From Campanula takesimana (taxonomy: Eukaryota > Streptophyta > Magnoliopsida > Asterales > Campanulaceae), in assembly GCA_026119855.1 (NCBI GenBank), contig JAOWBW010000180.1, positions 620,001 through 684,000 on the forward strand: a DNA stretch of 64,000 bases. The letters are read 5' to 3'. The notes under the pieces were generated by a model that searched no databases, was not told where the DNA came from, and worked only from the letters and a program-made list of their open reading frames with translations. The translations under genes were made by a program, and so were the position numbers. Position 1 is the first letter of the stretch. Each line of letters opens with the position of its first letter. Below, in pieces: positions 1 through 11,200 of this stretch.

Positions 1-123
1 ACTCTATTGCAATTGTGACAATCTTCTTAGGCCTCCCTCCAGAAGATTGTGTCCTTGTGTCACCGGAGTAATGTGCCCTTGTGTCACTGCCGATATAGCG
101 GGAAGCAGATGGCGGCACCAAAT
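1..123 (-). CDS. Possible 5'-truncated-by-window exon, unknown protein
   Basis: On the minus strand a good acceptor (TTTTGTAG) precedes a frame that stays open for about 40 codons to the window edge. It reads through VPPSASRYIG and ends near SGGRPKKIVTIAIE. The Ser/Thr/Arg-rich composition and GRPKK (AT-hook-like) are all that can be seen; I do not recognise the family. A second frame is also open over most of the stretch, so the assignment is weak. The gene would continue beyond position 1. Confidence 0.25.
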
Positions 124-186
124 CTACAAAACAGTTGAAAATCAAACGATTGTCCGTTTTTCAAAGTACTCACTTAACCTTATAAT

Positions 187-2574
187 GGGGAAAATATAGA
201 AATATGCCCCTGTACTTGGGTTAAGGATGCGGATATGCCCTCATACAAATTAATTGCCATATTAGCCCCTGTACTTAAGAATAACGTGGGGAAATCAAGT
301 CTCCGTCATCTTTCCATCCAAATCTTAACGGAATTGCTGACTAGGCATATGAGTTGTACATTTTAATTGCAGACATGGAAAAAATAGCCCAGTTGGACTT
401 ATTGACTAGGAAGAATATAAAACTACGTCGTTTTAAGTGTTACATAGAAGGCCAATGTTCGTTAAATACTTAACAGATCAGTTAAATAATTGATGAAATA
501 GTATTTTATTTGCCACTTATGTTACCAAGTCTGTTAAAAAAACAATTTTCTTAATCATCTCCACAACACCACCGTCCTCTCCACAGCACCACCGTCACCC
601 ACCCAACACTCACAAGTCACAACCATCACCACCAAATTCAACTCCACCATCACTACAAAAAACCACAAAATCTCTACCAAATCAACACCACCAAAATCAC
701 AACACATTCACTAAATTGACAGATTAATATAGATTTGAACCCAATACAAATCTGAAAAATCCTAAACCCAATCAAAGCCAAAATAGTTTTTAAATTTCTT
801 TTTAGAAAACTCGGTTTATGTAGATTTGAAATAGATCTGAGATTAAGAAGAAAAGATGTGCCGGAGGAGGGGGAAGGAAAGAGTTGGACAAAGTAGCCAT
901 TGTAATTTGAAATAGATCTGAAAAGAAGAAGAAATAGGTGAGTTTTCTCACCCGACGAATTTATTGGGTACGTCGCCAGACTGAAGTTGACGGCTTGATT
1001 GATGGCAGTTGGTGCAGGTTATGTTGGTCGGAGAGAGATTACCGGAGGCGGAGCCTCTGTGTGAGAGTGCGTGTGTGGGCGTTGTGGTGATCGGCGAGGA
1101 GAGGAGGAACAAGCGATGGACCGAGTTGAAGGAGTTCGGCATTTGCTTTGCGGTGGGCGACAAGGAAGGGGGACGGCGTAGGGTAGGGGAGCCGTTTGGC
1201 TGTGTGAAGAAGACATTGAAGAAGACTGAGTACAGAGTAGGGTTTTTATTTCGTAGTTTAATATTTTAATTTTAACCTTTCACTTATAAAGTGTATTTTT
1301 TGGAAAAATTACAACTTTATGCCATGTACCAAGCTTTTAGTTACAAAAAGGATAAGGTACTTTAGTTTGACAACATAATCCTACGTACTTTCATATTCGT
1401 TTACAATTTATGCAACCCCATTAGATGATGTTACATTTTATTAACATAATGCTTTTGTGGTCAATCCAAAACTAACCCCATTAAAGATTTAACGGGTTTT
1501 GAACCACACCACCACCAAAGCAAACCCAGATAAAAAATAAGAAAATCTCCACCACCACCAACCTCCTTTGAACGACGGAGTCAGAGGCGACGACGGGGTA
1601 GGATCGCCGGAGACGGAGGATCCAGATCTGAAGAGCAACCAGCCACCGGAGGAAGGGAGGAGTTGGATTTTTCCGACCAGATCTGGCCGATATGAGATGT
1701 GGAAGCTCTTCGGAGTTGGGAGACGATGGCCTTACCGGAGAAGAAGAAGGGTCGCCGGAGAAGAAGAATGGTCGCCGGAGAAGAAGCGTCGCCGGAAGAT
1801 CTGGTCGAGAAGATGGATCGGATGGTGGTGTACAACCCAATGGATTCCGGCGACTACCTTGGTGGGATCTTCCCTGATCTTAGCTTTCTTCCATGGATTT
1901 CGGCGACTACCTTGGTGGTGGTGTTGGCGTTAATGGTGGCGGCGGTGGTGTGTTGAAGGCTTTGGAAGATGAATACAAAAGGATGAAATGGGTCAGAAAT
2001 GAGTATGTTAATTTGTTTTTTTTTTTTAACTGTGTTGGTGTTCTATCGTTAGTATATTTAACGAGAAAAAAATCATGTTAATATTCCTGTTATTTTTTTA
2101 ACGTCCGTTAGGGTAAAAAATAGTGCGTTGCATAATTTGCAACCAATGGAAAAAGTACGTATATTTAAGATGCAAGTTTGTGGTACATTGCATAAATTGT
2201 AACCAAAACTAAAGTACGTGGTATATTTTTGTCGATTGACCTTTTTTTTTTTTGATTCATAGTTTAATATTTCACATTCTACCCCTTTCAATTAAAACGA
2301 CGTAGTTTAGCCCTAACAAACGCCAAACGACGTAGTTTTGAACACCTCATACGCAGCAAATTCCATTTGGGCATTTTTTTTTTCCACGTAAACATTTTTA
2401 TATGCCAACTAAGACGCCTAGTCAGCAATTCCGTTAAGATTTGGATGGAAAGATGACGGAGACTTGATTTCCCCACATTATTCTTAAGTACGGGGGCTAA
2501 TATGGCAATTAATTTGTATGAGGGCATATCTGCCTCCTTAAACTAAGTACAGGGGCATATTTCTATATTTCCCC
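187..2574. mobile_element. Mutator-like element (MULE) with long terminal inverted repeats
   Basis: The first 170 or so bases (from 187) return as an inverted copy ending at 2574; both arms share the stretch about monitoring-like motif ATATGCCCTCATACAAATTA and continue to GGAATTGCTGACTAGGC. A perfect 9-bp direct repeat CCTTATAAT flanks it (178-186 and 2575-2583), the size typical of Mutator transposition. No transposase is visible. The interior is partly GC-rich (about 950-1220 and 1565-1960) with overlapping short open frames in several frames but no recognisable protein, so it is non-autonomous, perhaps carrying captured sequence. Confidence 0.85.
1303..2245. mobile_element. Second MULE-like inverted-repeat element nested in the first
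   Basis: Imperfect arms at about 1303-1445 and 2095-2245 share blocks such as ACAATTTATGCAA and GTACTTTAGTTT in inverted order. The same style of arm (short tracts around GTAC, TGCAA and GTTAC) recurs in the elements at 37.4-38.3 kb, 47.6 kb and 57.8-58.9 kb. I could not find a convincing target duplication, so the ends are approximate. Confidence 0.5.
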
Positions 2575-2674
2575 CCTTATAATGAGAGTCTCATTTGACT
2601 ACTTAAACATTTTAACAACTTAATTTCATATACATTTTTTTACCATTATCCGTATAGTGATAGCCTATTTTCAA

Positions 2675-2862
2675 AACTCCTTCTGTCTAAAAATGATCTT
2701 CTCATTTGTCAATTTTTATTGTCCCAAAAAGTTTTTCCCATTTCCACAGTTTGGGTTTAAAAGTGCATAAACAAAACATAACTAATGTAACAAGTGTTCA
2801 TATCCTTCAAAAGTTTGAATAGTAAAATGCAAAGATCATTTTTTTAGGACTGAGGAAATACA
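2675..2862. repeat. Stowaway-like MITE (AAATGATCTTCTCATTTG subfamily), degenerate
   Basis: Starts near CTCCTTCTGTC and ends near GACTGAGGAAATA, decayed forms of the CTCCCTCCGTCCC / GGGACGGAGGGAG termini. The body (ATGATCTTCTCATTTG ... GTTCATATCCTT ... AAGATCATTTT) matches the copies at 12710-12891, 36764-36945 and 60174-60357. Confidence 0.7.
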
Positions 2863-3181
2863 TTAGTATTACCATTATGGCATTATCCTTAACGATGATG
2901 AGGTTTAATTACTCGATTCATCTCTTTTTTATTTTCTCTCCGTCTTACCTTAGTTAGCTCTCCTTCCCCTCCCCCCCCCCCCCCAACCTGTTCTGGTCAT
3001 AACTTTTCTCATAACGATACTATATAAATCGTCACACAAATGTATTAGGGGACACTTAACTGCAACACTATCAACACCAATAAACAAGAAACGGTAACAA
3101 GTATGTGCCACAAGGAATGGTAAATGCATGATGTGTGCCTACATGCTAGCCAAAGCCACAACAAATGCGTAAAAGCCACAT
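2863..3181. other. Intergenic, 3' side of the MLF-like gene, with a C14 tract
   Basis: No gene seen. It holds a run of 14 C at 2971-2984 and, nearer 3181, the probable 3' UTR of the MLF-like gene, which reads leftward. Confidence 0.5.
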
Positions 3182-4585
3182 TTAACACTCACCAGTATTC
3201 CTCAAGGAATTGAACTCCTCATTCCATCTGGGCAAATGCCTTCGAACATCACCATTCCAGGCTTGTTCAAAGCCAGCTAGTTCATCTGAGAAAAAAAAAA
3301 CACTTAAATCGGTCATCTGACTGCTAAAAAGAAAAAAAATAATCAGCAAGCCATGTTGGTAAATAACTAACCTTCCTCCAGATTGTGCAAAGTCTGTATC
3401 GTGTCCACCTTTCCATCTTTATCAAGCTTCCTAGTAACAGAGTGACCCTGAGAAACCAACAAAAGTTAGGCCCTACACACTTAACTCATTATTCATCAAC
3501 ATTTTTGAAATGTTTCTCCTACGAACTACATCATACCTTGCCATGCATTCCCCTTAAAATTCTGTGGGCGGCCTGACCGGTTGTTTTATCCGCTTGTTTG
3601 CTTTCTTCCAGTACAACCTGACCCAGAAGCACATTAACTTATGAACTTAAAACAAACAAAAAGAAGCAAAAAGAGAGCAAGTATAACTCACTCCATCACT
3701 GCCTGTCTTTCTGGTCGTTGTAGCAGAGTAATATGCTCCATTTATACCACCATAGGCAACTTTCTTGAAGCTCACGCTCTGAGCCCGGGGCTGTTCCCCT
3801 TCTTCTCTATCACTCACATGTTTCGTCTCCTTGTTATTCACCTCTACCAGATCAAAGAGGAATTTTCAAATGAGTATAATGTAACACAAACGGGAGTTTA
3901 TTGTGCTAATTAAGTGACTACATAATACTACTGGGCACCAACATCATTCATATTCATGTACTTTCAGGAGGGCCTGTGATAAGCCCGGTTACACCCAAGG
4001 TGCTTGTACTCGGTGGGCCAGTGTGTTGTCCCGTTATATAGGGAGCCAAGACCCAAAGTGCTTGTACTCAGTAGGCCAGTGTGTTGTGCCCTTGTGTAGT
4101 AGACCAGGCTTTCCGGTACACAAAATGAAAATTTTATATCTATTCAAATGGGCAGTGGAATTTCAAATTCTTCTCATAATTCAGCTAGTAAAAAATATAG
4201 TAAGCAAGAGTGTAATACCTTGATCCTCAGGGTGTTCAATCAAGGGATCTTTGCCTGAGCTAACACTTTCTTGAGCTTTGCCTTCCCTAACTCGAGAATC
4301 AGATGCATTACCTTCTTCATTTAATTCTTCTTCATCATCACTGTCTATTAGTTCCTCAATGATTGGTCCCTTTGAACTACTACTAGTAGGTCCCAAATTG
4401 TGATCAGGGTTGGCATGAAAGATGCTTGACCCAAATGCACTGCCAAATGGTCGACTGAAGAACGGGTCATCAAATGGATCCCTACCAAATATGCTAGACA
4501 TCATACTTCTGTGCGACCCAATACCACTAAAACCCTGCCTTCCCGTACTGACAAAATCAGCTTTATCGTCACGCTCTCTCTGCAT
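3182..4585 (-). CDS. Myeloid leukemia factor (MLF)-like protein, complete
   Basis: Five coding exons on the minus strand (4219-4585, 3692-3843, 3537-3617, 3372-3447, 3182-3285) join in frame to about 259 residues. The N-terminal third is low-complexity: phenylalanine/glycine-rich (GRDPFDDPFFSRPFGSAFG), then an acidic patch (LIDSDDEEELNEE). The conserved MLF domain fills roughly residues 125-255, including VAYGGINGAYYSATTTRKTG, TTGQAAHRILRGMHGK, GHSVTRKLD and LHNLEEDELAGFEQAW. MLF proteins are small adaptor-like regulators that move between nucleus and cytoplasm; their biochemical role in plants is poorly defined. All introns are GT-AG. The first Met sits 3 bases after an acceptor, so an untranslated first exon is implied (see 5430-5620). 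Family is confident; function is not. Confidence 0.9.
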
Positions 4586-5429
4586 TTCTATACAACAAAT
4601 TCTGAAAAGCCAAGACGTACTTCAGAAGAAAAAACATGAATTCATGCAACACGTGAATGGGACTAAATATATCCATGTTATACAAAAAAAAAAAAAAAAA
4701 GGAAAGGACAATATACACTATAAAGAACTACTGCAATTATGCATTTCACTATGTATGGAAAAATCCGATTTCGTTCAACCATACTCAGCACACACCCACT
4801 TACACCACCCTGATGAGCTTATCATAACACAAGCGAGAACATATAAATAAATACATAAGGCCGTCCATTAACATATCGAGGGCATGGATTTAACAAATCA
4901 ATGTTAGATACATTTGAACCACAAAGATACACCAACTGAATTCAATTCACTATCCATTAACACATCATATAATTTCAAAGAACATAAGACTAAATTAAAC
5001 TGAGTAGTCAATTCTAACTAATTTATTGCCTCAAATCACTACAAAATACTAGTATTATTCTTACATAAATGAATCACTAAATAATTGAAAAACAATTTTT
5101 TTTGGCCCAACTATAACATCTCCAATAGAACGTAAGGAAGAAAAATTGAACCCTAGGCAGGAGCTCATGCCATCTGATTTTAATTTTTCTGGGTTGATCT
5201 ATAAGAACTTTTCAGAATTAAAAAAACACTACAACCTAAACAAACAAGGTGATCCCCAGATGAGAAGGTTTTCATAGACCATGATCATAGCTCAATTGAG
5301 TACACGATTGTGTTCCGTATCAAATTGATTAAATGTAATTAATCCAAAAAAAAAAAAAAATTAATGTCCACAAATTGAAAAATTGTAAAGATGGAATCAG
5401 CCAAACAAAGGAATTGGGTGTCGATGTAC

Positions 5430-5620
5430 CTTGATGATGGCGGAGAGAAGATACGGTTTGAAACACCTGCGATGGGGAGGGTTAGAGAGAGAGAGAGGGG
5501 GGGGGGGGGAATGTTTTATGTGTTGGGAGAGTGACACGTGTGTGTGTGCAATTTGAAAATGAAATTGGTCCGTTTTGAAATGGAGACGGAAGTGTGTAGT
5601 TGCTAGATTGTTCTAAACTC
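5430..5620 (-). promoter_or_regulatory. Probable untranslated first exon and promoter of the MLF-like gene
   Basis: On the minus strand, CCGCCATCATCAAG is followed by a consensus donor (GTACATCG) at 5428-5429. The next acceptor lies immediately upstream of the start codon at 4585, giving an 840-bp leader intron. A (GA)n/G13 tract lies at about 5483-5509. The transcription start cannot be fixed. Confidence 0.5.
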
Positions 5621-5639
5621 GTCCGGAGAGGAGAGTGCT

Positions 5640-6385
5640 GTAATTCGCCAGAAGAAGCCCGAGCCTAAACTGTGAGTCAAATGAGCTGGTCCAACCTGTG
5701 AGTCCGCATTATCATCAAGGTTCAGGTTTGGGGAAAACATAAACATGTGTCCGCGTGTTTAGATCAAACGGGACACAGTCACAGTCTGAGTTAGGATCAG
5801 GTCGGGGATGTCTCCAAAGAGACATCGGGCCGAACTGGGGCCAAGCCCGACTGTTCTTGGCTCGCGCAGGCCATTGGACATCTCCATCCCTACTATTGAG
5901 GTGAAATTCAAATTCGTTTCAAATGCATGAACATCTTGATCAAAAAATGAGTGGTCTATATTAGATCAACCGTCTATTTTCAACTAATGGACAGCAGTAC
6001 AATTCCCTTTTTAAGAAAATAAAAATAAAATCAATCTACACATACTAGTAGTAATAAAGGCCGAGAAGATAGCCCTCCACAATGGATTTGAATATCACCC
6101 ACCTTCAAATTGGTAATAGCTATAAATCAATTAACACTTTGTCGAGTAAACTGATTGGTGTAGTGGAAAAGACTACCAGTCGTGAAAATCTGATCCTATA
6201 TAAGTCTTGGTGTCATGCTCATGGCAAGGGAGACTAAAGGAAGCCCTAGTTAAGAAAGGAAATCTCCCCCGGCATTGGAGGTTTATTTTAATACCGTACA
6301 AATTGTGAACGTCAATTTTGATCATTAAACTTTAATTGATCATCTAACCTAGCATTGCCCTTCCAAATATGACAAAAACTTGTAT
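5640..6385. other. Intergenic, no gene seen; GC-rich repeat relic
   Basis: Around 5780-5890 is a GC-rich stretch (CGGGCCGAACTGGGGCCAAGCCCGAC) of the same style as those near 42.4 kb and 46.0-46.45 kb, probably decayed transposon ends. A weak tRNA-like box A (TTGGTGTAGTGG) occurs at about 6155. Nothing coding. Confidence 0.4.
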
Positions 6386-7552
6386 GAGGACACCATGGTC
6401 CGTCTCATAGTAGAGACGGGTTATTTTTTACCCATGACCCGGATCCATGACCCACGGGCAAAAAAAAACATTTTTTTTGTTTTGTTTTTTAAGTTTTTAT
6501 ATTATTTTTTTGGTTTTTTTTTTCCGGTTTGCCAAAAGTAATAGTTACTATAACTAAATGTAACAAACGTGTTACTTATATGTAACAATTTGTATACATA
6601 AAAGTAATACGTATATACAGAAAAGTAACAGTATTTTTTTATGTTTTTTTCGTTTGCCAAAAGTAATACTTATTATAACTAAAATGTAACAAACGTGTTA
6701 CTTATATGTAACAGTGTTTATGCATAATTGTAACACATATGTATAGAAAAGTAATAATTCAACCATTTATACTTTAGAACTAAAAACACTTGTGTTAGTA
6801 ACATTGTAAAAATAAGAAAGTAACAATTTTTATAAACAAATGTTACATTTTACTTGTATAATAACATTATAAAACAGTTACGTTTACTTGTATAATAGTA
6901 TATCTATATGTTTTCAAATAATAAGTTACAAATGGTTCAATTTATCATGATACATGTAAAAGTATTACATTATCTATAGAAATCTGTTACAATTTCATCT
7001 ACTAAAGTGTTACATTTACTTGTACAAATAATTACATTCATGTATATAAGTTGTTATTTTTCAAATGTTACTTTCTTTTAAAAAATAAAATCAAAATACT
7101 CAAAAATAAAAAATATTCTGGAAAAACACTATTACATTTCAGTATAACGATAATTACATTTAGTTATTGTTAGTGTTACACGTATTTATAGTTAGTGTTA
7201 CAGTTGAAAGATGAGTAAAATGAGCTCTTTTTTTTTTTTTTTTGTAAAACTAATGTTACGTTTACTTATAAACAATGTTACTTTATAAGTAACACAGTTG
7301 TTACATTTAGTTATACATACTAAGTATTACTTTTGGCAAACGGAAAAAACAGTAAAAAAAAGAAGAAGATAAAAGCGGGAAAAAAAAAGTGAATTTTTTT
7401 TCTGGGAAAAAAATAAAAATTGGGCCGAACTGGGTCACTGCCACGTGGAGATTTGAGTGGAGCATAGGTTGAGATCCTATGCTTCGCAGAGAATGTTGTA
7501 CACGGGTCTTAGGTCGACCTGTTTCTTCTATGAGGCGGATCTAAGTGTTCTC
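6386..7552. mobile_element. Unclassified element with terminal hairpins and a GTAACA/TGTTAC array
   Basis: The ends are imperfect inverted repeats (GAGGACACCATGGTCCGTCTC on the left against GAGAACACTTAGATCCGCCTC read inward on the right). Just inside are hairpins: CCGTCTC...GAGACGG at about 6400-6421 and GCATAGG...CCTATGC at about 7462-7482. The interior (about 6535-7330) is AT-rich and saturated with GTAACA/TGTTAC in both orientations. No protein is encoded. A relative with the same design lies at 24835-25490. I found no clear target duplication and cannot assign a superfamily. Confidence 0.5.
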
Positions 7553-7715
7553 ATCACAACAGACCACCCCTCCAAATATAACCTAATTTAATGACCCTAT
7601 CATATGAACATATCCTTTACCTGAATGAACTTTAGTGCTTTGGACCATCTTTCAAACTTATAAACATAATCTCTTTGACATACATGCATAAGTAACTCAT
7701 GGAGTACTATTATAA

Positions 7716-7746
<31 letters not shown>

Positions 7747-8213
7747 CTGATAATCACCATACAACAACAAGTCTACAAGACATTCTTTCTCGAAAATGTT
7801 TTCCAATGACAGAAAAACCAGTATGATAACAATATAATACCATTGTACGTGTGGACAAGTTGACCAAGGTTAATAATGTACATTTCCTGTAAATAATATC
7901 CTCCTACCGTAACTTCACCTCCAACCCACCATCCCAAACTTGCCTTAATCTACAGTGAAAAATAACCAAATTCTTAAACTAACACCCGGCTCATCACCCA
8001 CGTCCGTCCCTGCACCATTTTCTACCCGAGTTGCCATCAAGAAAATCTCAGGGTTCTTGTTTCTCTTTCTTGTAAACTTACGACGACCAAATTCAGTAAC
8101 CGGAGAGCTAATCAGTGTTACGAAGAAGGTGAGATGATGGTAAATAGCTTTTTTTGTGGGGGCTTTTGTAGCTACTGTTACAATGAATGCAGTTGTGTTT
8201 GTTCCTGAAACTT
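7553..8213. other. Intergenic; 3' flank of the DHHC gene
   Basis: No gene seen. It contains an A25 tract at about 7722-7746 and, close to 8213, the probable 3' UTR of the acyltransferase gene, which reads leftward. Confidence 0.5.
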
Positions 8214-11200
8214 CTAGAACTCCGGAGACTCGAGTTCTGGCTTTGATGGATATTCGAGACCTTGTAAAGCGGGCATCCTTCGTAGATCTTCATCTGTGTA
8301 TGCTGGGAGGAACCAGTATCTCTTGTCCGTCCCAAACACCTGAATATTACATAAAAATAAAAGGATCTTTTAGCTAAGACTAAGAGTGATCAATTATATA
8401 TTCAGGGAATGGTGGAATAAACAATTTTATAAGCTACCAGTGATAATAAAAGAATGAAACTCTATTGCTAAATAGATATACGTAGAATCAAAGGTCGTAC
8501 AAACATATCCAATGCTTTAGTTGGTGATATTTAAGGTTGAGCGTAATGATTGGGGGCTGGTCCTAAATTTCATTTTCTCTGATAGCATGATGCTGTGAAA
8601 CCCTTTTTGTGCACCATATGCTTCTTCCCCTCGGATCACTCTTCAGGCCCCAATAAGGAAAGCCTGAATATAGAGTAGTAACATCACAACTTATAATCCC
8701 TCCCTCCTGGAATGAATGGTCGCACTTTCTATTTTGGCCTATCCCAAAATAAATGTCGCATTTTTAAAAATAGGATGTCATGTTTGGTGATCTCCCTAAG
8801 CCACCCTTTCTTAAAGGAAATTATAGTTGTGTGTCTTCGTAGTTCGCACCACTCATGAAGAGATGAGGCATTTAAGGAAACATTTAAAAGAAAAAAAAGC
8901 TTAATTCATTGACTTGTCAGCTGTGACATTTATTCCGGGACGGCGGGAGTAGAACTTGTCAACCCACTTTCTCTCTTAACCCTAGAGTTTGAGGATTAGC
9001 CTAGTGGTGAAGGCCTAATCCACCTGCAACTCTGCAAGTGGTCGCAGGTTTGAATATCATCCTAAATCAAATGTGTTGTAGAAAAGGAAGCAAAAACCTT
9101 AGCCCTATACACTTCAGTTTACTAAAAATACTCCCAACATTAAAATCCCCAACATGGAATGGAAGATGATTCTAGAGAGAGTAAATGTGATTTTTGGATA
9201 GTTTTGTTGCCGACATGTCATCATTTGACCACTGAAAGAGAATTTATAATGGGGGATGTCAAACAAAAATGTGATTATAGTTATAGTCCATCATTTTGTG
9301 GCGATATTTTATTGGTTGCAAGCACAAACAAAATCATGACACATCATTTTGTAGACCAAATTTTGTGGCACTTTTGTAAGATTTCCCTTGCAGCTATCCT
9401 CATTTGCAGGTTCATTTTGCAGGCTTCCTACACTATCTCCATTTTTTTTCGGTACAACACTATTTCCATTATAGAATAGATGCAACTTGCCTGAGATTTT
9501 TCTATTTGGTACTCCCTCTGTTCAAAACAAGTGTTAAGTACTATTGACTCGTTCAAAATAAGAGTCCACTTTGTAAGCTTTACTTTTATGGACTGTCACT
9601 TCTATCAATGTTGATTACTTATTCACAAGGGTTCACAGCCACAAGGGCCGTATAGGTAAATCCAACATAAACCGATAATTAATGTTTTTAGCCAAATTTG
9701 GTGCAGGGTGAACCACAACACTTCCTTTGAGCGGAAGGACTATTAGGTCTTCCTAGATATAGTCTTTAATATTAGTGCCACGCACACTTACCTGACTGAA
9801 ATTGAGAGCAATACTTTTTACTTTGTCTCTAATATTTTTCTAAATTTACCAACTCTTAGAACATTCTGATCCAAGTATCTAAATAACATGAAAATGCTCA
9901 CAGTCTAAGGTGTATTAATAATTTGAGCATAACAAAGTATTCAAGTGTCCTGTCTATTAACTAATACCACTATGTCTGGATAAGCTCTTCCAAAAACACT
10001 CATTATTGGTTCAATGAACTTTGAGCATGATTTTGTCAGAATGAAATTACGACTGTGGATTGACAAATAGTTTCATGATGAAGACGTGATTAACTAAAGC
10101 AATCTCTTACCTGCTCAAAGTTCCTCTTGCGACCAAGATCGTAGCGCCATTTTGGGGTGGTCTTTTTCTCATATGCCTGATAACAAGATAACATGCTAAT
10201 CAACAACATTAACATCCATTATCTATTACTCCCTCCATCACATAATAAATGCCGCACTTTCCTTTTAGGTCTGTCCCAAAACAAAGGTCAAATTTTGGAA
10301 AAAGGAAATAGTTTTAGTGAAATTTAATGTAGTACAAGCAATGTACAAACAAGTTAAACACATTCCTTAATAACGTTGACAAGTGAAATGCGACATTTAT
10401 TATGGGACGGCGAGATTACATCTACAAACAGGAGAATACCCTTTAAGAGAAGAGAAGAGGGATTGGGTTTGAAAGCAATACCTCGATCGTTGTTGTATTA
10501 CCAGCCACCAGTGATATGTGCATGATCAAAAACCCAAAAACACTCAAAGCAAATGCTAGGTTCAAGACTGTGATAAAAGCAAAAAAAGCAGTACGTTATT
10601 AATACCAAGCAAAAGGAAAGGATAAGGAGCGGAAATGCGGGTTTATTAGGCGTTACCAAATGCCAGAAAAGTTGTTGCTAGAGTGCTTGGTGACCCGGGA
10701 ATCTCTCCATCACTGAAGAATGCTATAAAATGAGGTAACAAGGCTAAAGTAACAACTGTTGTCTCAAGGAATGTGTAGAACTGCATTAAGCAACAAAAGT
10801 TTAATCAGATTTCCTTGTCCAATGGATGAAAGTCTCACGCATACAAATTCATGAAAGCTCATCATATACTATGCAATGAAGTTTAAGTTCCACGGACAAA
10901 ATGATTTGTTACAAGACTCTCTTCCCTCCCTATATATGTGCAAGAAGTAAGATACAAGTGCAACAAGATCTTCCTAGGAACTTACCTATCCCTAACAAAC
11001 AGAAACTACGGATAGTAAGAAAAATATTAACCCTACCATAGATTCATAACTCAGGAATCAAAGGTAAATCAAGAAGTCTTTTTACTGGTCCTTGCCTGAT
11101 GTAAATTGAGATAGTTTGTTAAACATGGTAATGATGTGAGTATGTTTTGTAAATGTAATTGACGAAATAGTTACATTGACTAATGTCACTGTGCCAGTAC

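Noticed and set aside
1568..1956. Overlapping open frames on both strands in a GC-rich patch
   Set aside because: No codon bias or domain favours a frame, and they lie inside a MULE.
6535..7330. CRISPR or satellite array
   Set aside because: The GTAACA motif is short, irregularly spaced and in both orientations.
8108..8335. Short minus-strand frame starting MGRTRDTG
   Set aside because: It is the wrong frame of the last DHHC exon, which reads VFGTDKRYWFLPAYT to a stop at 8214.
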